A stretch of DNA of 64,000 bases from Yoonia litorea. Lineage in GTDB: Bacteria; Pseudomonadota; Alphaproteobacteria; Rhodobacterales; Rhodobacteraceae. The position numbers and the translations under genes were made by a program. Below the pieces are notes generated by a model, which saw nothing but the letters and a program-made list of their open reading frames with translations, made no database searches and was not told the DNA's origin. The stretch covers positions 310,001 to 374,000 of the forward strand of contig NZ_FOZM01000002.1 of NCBI RefSeq assembly GCF_900114675.1, in the 5' to 3' direction. This document shows, piece after piece, positions 60,813 through 64,000 of the stretch; the first letter of the stretch is position 1, and each line of letters begins with the position of its first letter.

Positions 60813-62546
60813 TTGTCAGTACATGACCGTCCATGGACGGCCTTCTATGGCCCGTCTGTTCGAAAGACGATTGATACCCTCGAATACAATTCTATCGGTG
60901 ATTTTATCAGCGCAAAGGCTGATCAGTTCGGAAAGTTGCCTGCTTTCACGACGTGTTTGCCTAACGGTATGAATGGCACACTCAGCTACAAGCAGGCTGA
61001 CGAAATGTCCGATGCGCTGGCGGTCTATCTTCGCGACATTGCTGGACTTGCTGCCGGTGATCGCGTGGCGATCCAGGTGCCCAATTGTTTGGGTTATCCA
61101 ATTGCCGCAATGGCTGTGTTCAAGGCGGGATGCGTCTTGGTCAACGTGAACCCGCTCTACACAGCGGAAGAGATGGTCAAACAGTTCAAGGATGCCGAAC
61201 CTGCTGCCATCGTCATCATCGATATGTTCAGCGACAAGCTGGAAGATGCGATGCGCGATTACAGCTTCAAATCTGTGATCGTGACACGGATTGCTGAATT
61301 CTTGCCTGCAATGCCACGGGGTATTGTCGGTCTGGTGCAAAAGTACTGGGATAAAACGATCAAGCCGATCAATTTCGATCACGTTCGCCTGCCGGATGCG
61401 ATCAAGCAGGGGCGAGCAAAACACGACCACATGCATCAGGTGATAGAGGACTATCGCGCCAACCTGAGCCCCGATGATGTCGCTTGCTTGCAATATACCG
61501 GGGGCACCACAGGTGTCGCCAAAGGCGCAATCCTGACGCACGGCAATATTCTTATGAATATGGCGCAGGTGATGGAACTCATCGAGAACCTTGAAGAAGG
61601 TAAAGAAGTCGCGCTCACTGCGTTGCCGCTTTATCATATCTTTGCGTTCACCGTGAACTTCCTCGGATTTTATTCTATTGGTGCGCGCAATATCCTGATC
61701 CCGAACCCTCGCCCATTGAGCAATCTCAAACGTGCTTTTGAGAACTACAAGATCACATGGATGAGCGGTGTAAACACGCTCTTTAATGGGTTGAACGGCG
61801 AGGTTTGGTTTCAGGACACGCCACCCAAGCATCTGAAGTTTGCCTCTGCCGGCGGTATGGCGCTGCAAGGTGCTGTCGCCCAGCGTTGGGAGGAGGTCAC
61901 AGGCAAGCCGGTTCTCGAAGGGTACGGTTTGACGGAGTCATCGCCGGTGCTGACCTTCAATCCCTTCGGGCAGACGCGATTGAATTCGATCGGTGTGCCT
62001 GTCCCGTCGACCGAAGTGAAATGTGTTGATGAAGACGGCAAGGACGTCCCGCAAGGTGAGCGCGGCGAAATCATCGCCCGCGGTCCGCAGATCATGAAGG
62101 GCTATTGGAACAAACCCGAAGAAACCGAGAAGACGATCATGAACGGGTGGCTTCTGACCGGTGACATCGGGGTCATGGATGCAGACGGTTACTTCCGCAT
62201 CGTTGACCGCAAGAAGGACATGATCCTCGTTTCAGGCTTTAACGTTTACCCGAACGAAGTCGAGGACGTGATGGCCGCACACGAGGGCATCGAAGAGGTG
62301 GCCGTCATCGGTGTGCCTGACAATGCCAGCGGTGAAGCGGTAAAGGCGTTTGTCGTCAGGCGGGATGAAAACCTGACAAAAGATGCGGTCAGGGCATACT
62401 GCAAAGAGCACCTAACCAACTACAAGGTGCCGAAACTTGTGGAATTCCGCGATGAACTGCCAAAGTCAAATGTCGGGAAAATCCTGCGCAAAGACCTGAG
62501 GGCTGAGGAATTGGCCAAAGTCAGCAATACTGAAGGGAAGGTGTAG
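60813..62546 (+). CDS. fadD: Long-chain fatty-acid-CoA ligase (FadD-like)
   Basis: The 577-residue AMP-forming ligase has the P-loop-like motif YTGGTTGVAKGAILTHGN, GYGLTESSPVLTFNP and the C-terminal domain DRKKDMILVSGFNVYPNEVE with catalytic Lys in KSNVGKILRKDLR. It activates fatty acids to acyl-CoA. I chose TTG 60813, seven bases after GGAGG; an upstream in-frame TTG at 60798 lacks that spacing. It is followed one base later by a transporter gene. Confidence 0.9.
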   Translation: MSVHDRPWTAFYGPSVRKTIDTLEYNSIGDFISAKADQFGKLPAFTTCLPNGMNGTLSYKQADEMSDALAVYLRDIAGLAAGDRVAIQVPNCLGYPIAAMAVFKAGCVLVNVNPLYTAEEMVKQFKDAEPAAIVIIDMFSDKLEDAMRDYSFKSVIVTRIAEFLPAMPRGIVGLVQKYWDKTIKPINFDHVRLPDAIKQGRAKHDHMHQVIEDYRANLSPDDVACLQYTGGTTGVAKGAILTHGNILMNMAQVMELIENLEEGKEVALTALPLYHIFAFTVNFLGFYSIGARNILIPNPRPLSNLKRAFENYKITWMSGVNTLFNGLNGEVWFQDTPPKHLKFASAGGMALQGAVAQRWEEVTGKPVLEGYGLTESSPVLTFNPFGQTRLNSIGVPVPSTEVKCVDEDGKDVPQGERGEIIARGPQIMKGYWNKPEETEKTIMNGWLLTGDIGVMDADGYFRIVDRKKDMILVSGFNVYPNEVEDVMAAHEGIEEVAVIGVPDNASGEAVKAFVVRRDENLTKDAVRAYCKEHLTNYKVPKLVEFRDELPKSNVGKILRKDLRAEELAKVSNTEGKV

Positions 62547-62547
62547 C

Positions 62548-63429
62548 ATGGTCGGACCTCTCGAACAGGCAATCCTCGCACTGATGATCTTTGTAATCAT
62601 GCTCGGGATGGGGGCATCCCTGACACCGCGTGACTTTACGCTCGCGCTCAAGCGGCCATACGGCCTGTTTATCGGTGTTGTTTCGCAATACGGCTTCATG
62701 CCGCTCATCGGCTTCATTCTGGCGACAACACTGCCGGTCAACGACACGATCAAGATCGGCATCCTGATTATGGCCTGTATGCCAGGTGGTACGACTTCGA
62801 ACATCTTCACCTACTTTTCAAAGGGCAACCTCGCGCTGTCCGTGCTGATGACCGTAACATCGACAGTGTTTGGGGTAATCCTGATCCCGATTGTGCTCGT
62901 GCTCTATGCGGGTGCTCTCGATTTGGAAATTCCGCGCGAAAACATCATTGCAACGCTTGTGCTTCTCTTGGTGCCGGTGGCAATCGGAATGATACTGCGC
63001 AAACTGAATGCCAACATTGGTGCAGTGACCGAATTCATGGGATCACTTCTGGCTGTGTTCTTCATCGTATTTCTGATTGTGTCGTGGATCCCGCGGAACT
63101 GGGAGTTCCTGTTGGGCACCACGTGGGGCACGTATTTCGGTGCGATCACGCTGGGGTTGTTCGGCTTCCTGCTGGGTTACGGCTTTTCCGCCTTGTTGCG
63201 TTTGCATCCCCGCAACGCGCGTACCGTGGCGCTTGAAACCGGTATCCAGAACGGGCCGCTCGCGATTGCGATTATCGCCTTCACGTGGAGCGGCGCCGAG
63301 GCACAATCGGTTATGGCTGTGCCGGTGCTCTATTCACTCTTCATCGTCATCACATCGACGATGGTGACCATGTGGTTCCGCCGGATCAATACGGCAAACG
63401 AGCAACCATTGCCGAACGGGCTGCTTTAG
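62548..63429 (+). CDS. Bile acid:sodium symporter family (BASS) transporter
   Basis: The 293-residue membrane protein has nine to ten TM segments and BASS-family signatures LGMGASLTPRDFTLALKRP, MACMPGGTTSNIFTYFSKGN and LETGIQNGPLAIAII. BASS members move organic anions such as pyruvate or pantoate with Na+. Cotranscription with the acyl-CoA ligase suggests a carboxylate substrate, but that is a guess. Confidence 0.9.
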   Translation: MVGPLEQAILALMIFVIMLGMGASLTPRDFTLALKRPYGLFIGVVSQYGFMPLIGFILATTLPVNDTIKIGILIMACMPGGTTSNIFTYFSKGNLALSVLMTVTSTVFGVILIPIVLVLYAGALDLEIPRENIIATLVLLLVPVAIGMILRKLNANIGAVTEFMGSLLAVFFIVFLIVSWIPRNWEFLLGTTWGTYFGAITLGLFGFLLGYGFSALLRLHPRNARTVALETGIQNGPLAIAIIAFTWSGAEAQSVMAVPVLYSLFIVITSTMVTMWFRRINTANEQPLPNGLL

Positions 63430-63460
63430 CGGCGCATTGACGTTGCTTCTTAGTTCATCG

Positions 63461-63486
63461 AAAACGGCGGCACGTCCGCCGTTTTT
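63461..63486 (+). terminator. Intrinsic terminator after the BASS transporter gene
   Basis: AAAACGGCGG (63461-63470) pairs with CCGCCGTTTT (63476-63485) around a five-base loop, followed by T residues. It separates the fadD unit from the epimerase gene. Confidence 0.9.
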
Positions 63487-63503
63487 GCATGTCCAGAGGT
63501 AAG

Positions 63504-64000
63504 ATGCGCAGAGTTTTGATCACGGGTACCGCCGGATTCATCGGATTCCATCTTGCGCAATTGATGCTGGATGAAGGATTCAAGGTGATCGGTTATGATG
63601 GCATGACTGACTACTACGATATCGAACTAAAACGCCGGCGACATCAGATCCTTCTGCAGAACCAGAACTTTAGCTGCACCGAAGGTATGCTTGAGGATAA
63701 TGCCCTGCTGTCCGAGGTCTGCGATGCCGCACAACCAGACATCATTGTCCATCTCGCCGGGCAGGCCGGGGTCCGCTATTCGCTAGAGAACCCGCGCTCA
63801 TACATGGAGTCGAACGTCATGGGGACGTTCAATGTCATTGAATGTGCGCGGCGTCACAAAGTCGATCACCTTCTTATGGCGTCAACGTCATCGGTGTATG
63901 GAGCCATCACGGAGATGCCCTTCACCGAAGTGCAGCGCGCAGACACGCCACTCACGCTTTATGCCGCCACCAAACGCGCAAACGAACACATGGGGCATTG
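63504..64000 (+). CDS. NAD-dependent nucleotide-sugar epimerase (5' part)
   Basis: About 165 codons are visible. The protein begins MRRVLITGTAGFIGFHLAQL (NAD-binding Rossmann motif), with HLAGQAGVRYSLENP and the catalytic YxxxK as YAATK near residue 153. These match UDP-glucuronate 4-epimerase relatives in particular. It likely supplies exopolysaccharide sugars. The rest lies beyond the window. GAGG precedes ATG 63504; an in-frame ATG at 63489 is less likely. Confidence 0.9.
   Translation, partial: MRRVLITGTAGFIGFHLAQLMLDEGFKVIGYDGMTDYYDIELKRRRHQILLQNQNFSCTEGMLEDNALLSEVCDAAQPDIIVHLAGQAGVRYSLENPRSYMESNVMGTFNVIECARRHKVDHLLMASTSSVYGAITEMPFTEVQRADTPLTLYAATKRANEHMGH

Noticed and set aside
60816..61868. 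350-codon minus-strand frame inside fadD
   Set aside because: Antisense shadow of the acyl-CoA ligase gene.

Overview
This window looks like a chromosome segment from an aerobic anoxygenic phototrophic alphaproteobacterium of the Rhodobacteraceae/Roseobacteraceae (roseobacter) type. The evidence is a bacteriochlorophyll/reaction-centre gene cluster in the order bchFNBHLM-lhaA-puhABC-orf-acsF-puhE-hemA-cycA, the RegB/RegA and PpsR/PpaA regulators beside it, a spheroidene monooxygenase gene (crtA), and an oxygen-dependent Mg-protoporphyrin ester cyclase (acsF) with no bchE in view. The genus cannot be named from the sequence alone.

Layout. (1) 1-7028, minus strand: a tight housekeeping operon, tsaE-amgK-murU-addB-addA, for tRNA t6A synthesis, MurNAc recycling and double-strand-break repair; addA runs off the left edge. 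(2) 7069-13034: regulation. It holds a PAS-only membrane protein, the redox sensor kinase RegB, the divergent response regulator RegA, the convergent repressor PpsR, and its cobalamin-binding antirepressor PpaA/AerR. (3) 13310-29373, plus strand: the bch-puh superoperon, from bchF to hemA and cytochrome c2, closed by a strong terminator. (4) 29423-33595, minus strand: bchO-bchD-bchI-crtA. (5) 33701-36769, plus strand: crtI-crtB-tspO. Perfect or near-perfect PpsR boxes (TGT-N12-ACA) lie in both divergent promoter regions, ppaA/bchF and crtA/crtI.

The remainder is mostly housekeeping. (6) 36810-42466: adenine deaminase, AMP nucleosidase, an HU-type protein, a DUF808 membrane protein and an EamA transporter. 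(7) 42463-47009: chorismate synthase, then a TPP riboswitch and thiBPQ thiamine importer. (8) 47042-49844: the cytochrome bc1 operon petABC, which is also the electron-transfer partner of the photosynthetic reaction centre. (9) 50251-54398: an outer-membrane beta-barrel, two glutathione-S-transferase-like genes, mtaB, dapF and tRNA-Lys. (10) 54457-58043: a four-carbon sugar acid operon, ltnD-otnK-otnC-otnI. (11) 58149-64000: an AceE/transketolase-like enzyme, an acyl-CoA ligase, a bile-acid/sodium-type symporter and the start of a nucleotide-sugar epimerase.

How it fits together: the cluster encodes ALA synthase, Mg chelatase (H, D, I and the accessory BchO), methyltransferase, aerobic cyclase, dark protochlorophyllide reductase (LNB), vinyl hydratase, reaction-centre H subunit and assembly factors, the first carotenoid steps and the terminal ketolase. 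The other usual half of a photosynthesis cluster (bchCXYZ, bchG/P/J, crtCDEF, pufBALM) is not in the window. The crt block stops at tspO and purine-salvage genes follow, so those genes must lie elsewhere or be lost. I found no CRISPR array, insertion sequence, prophage or obvious undescribed multi-gene system. The most worthwhile novelties are regulatory structures and small conserved genes of unclear role.
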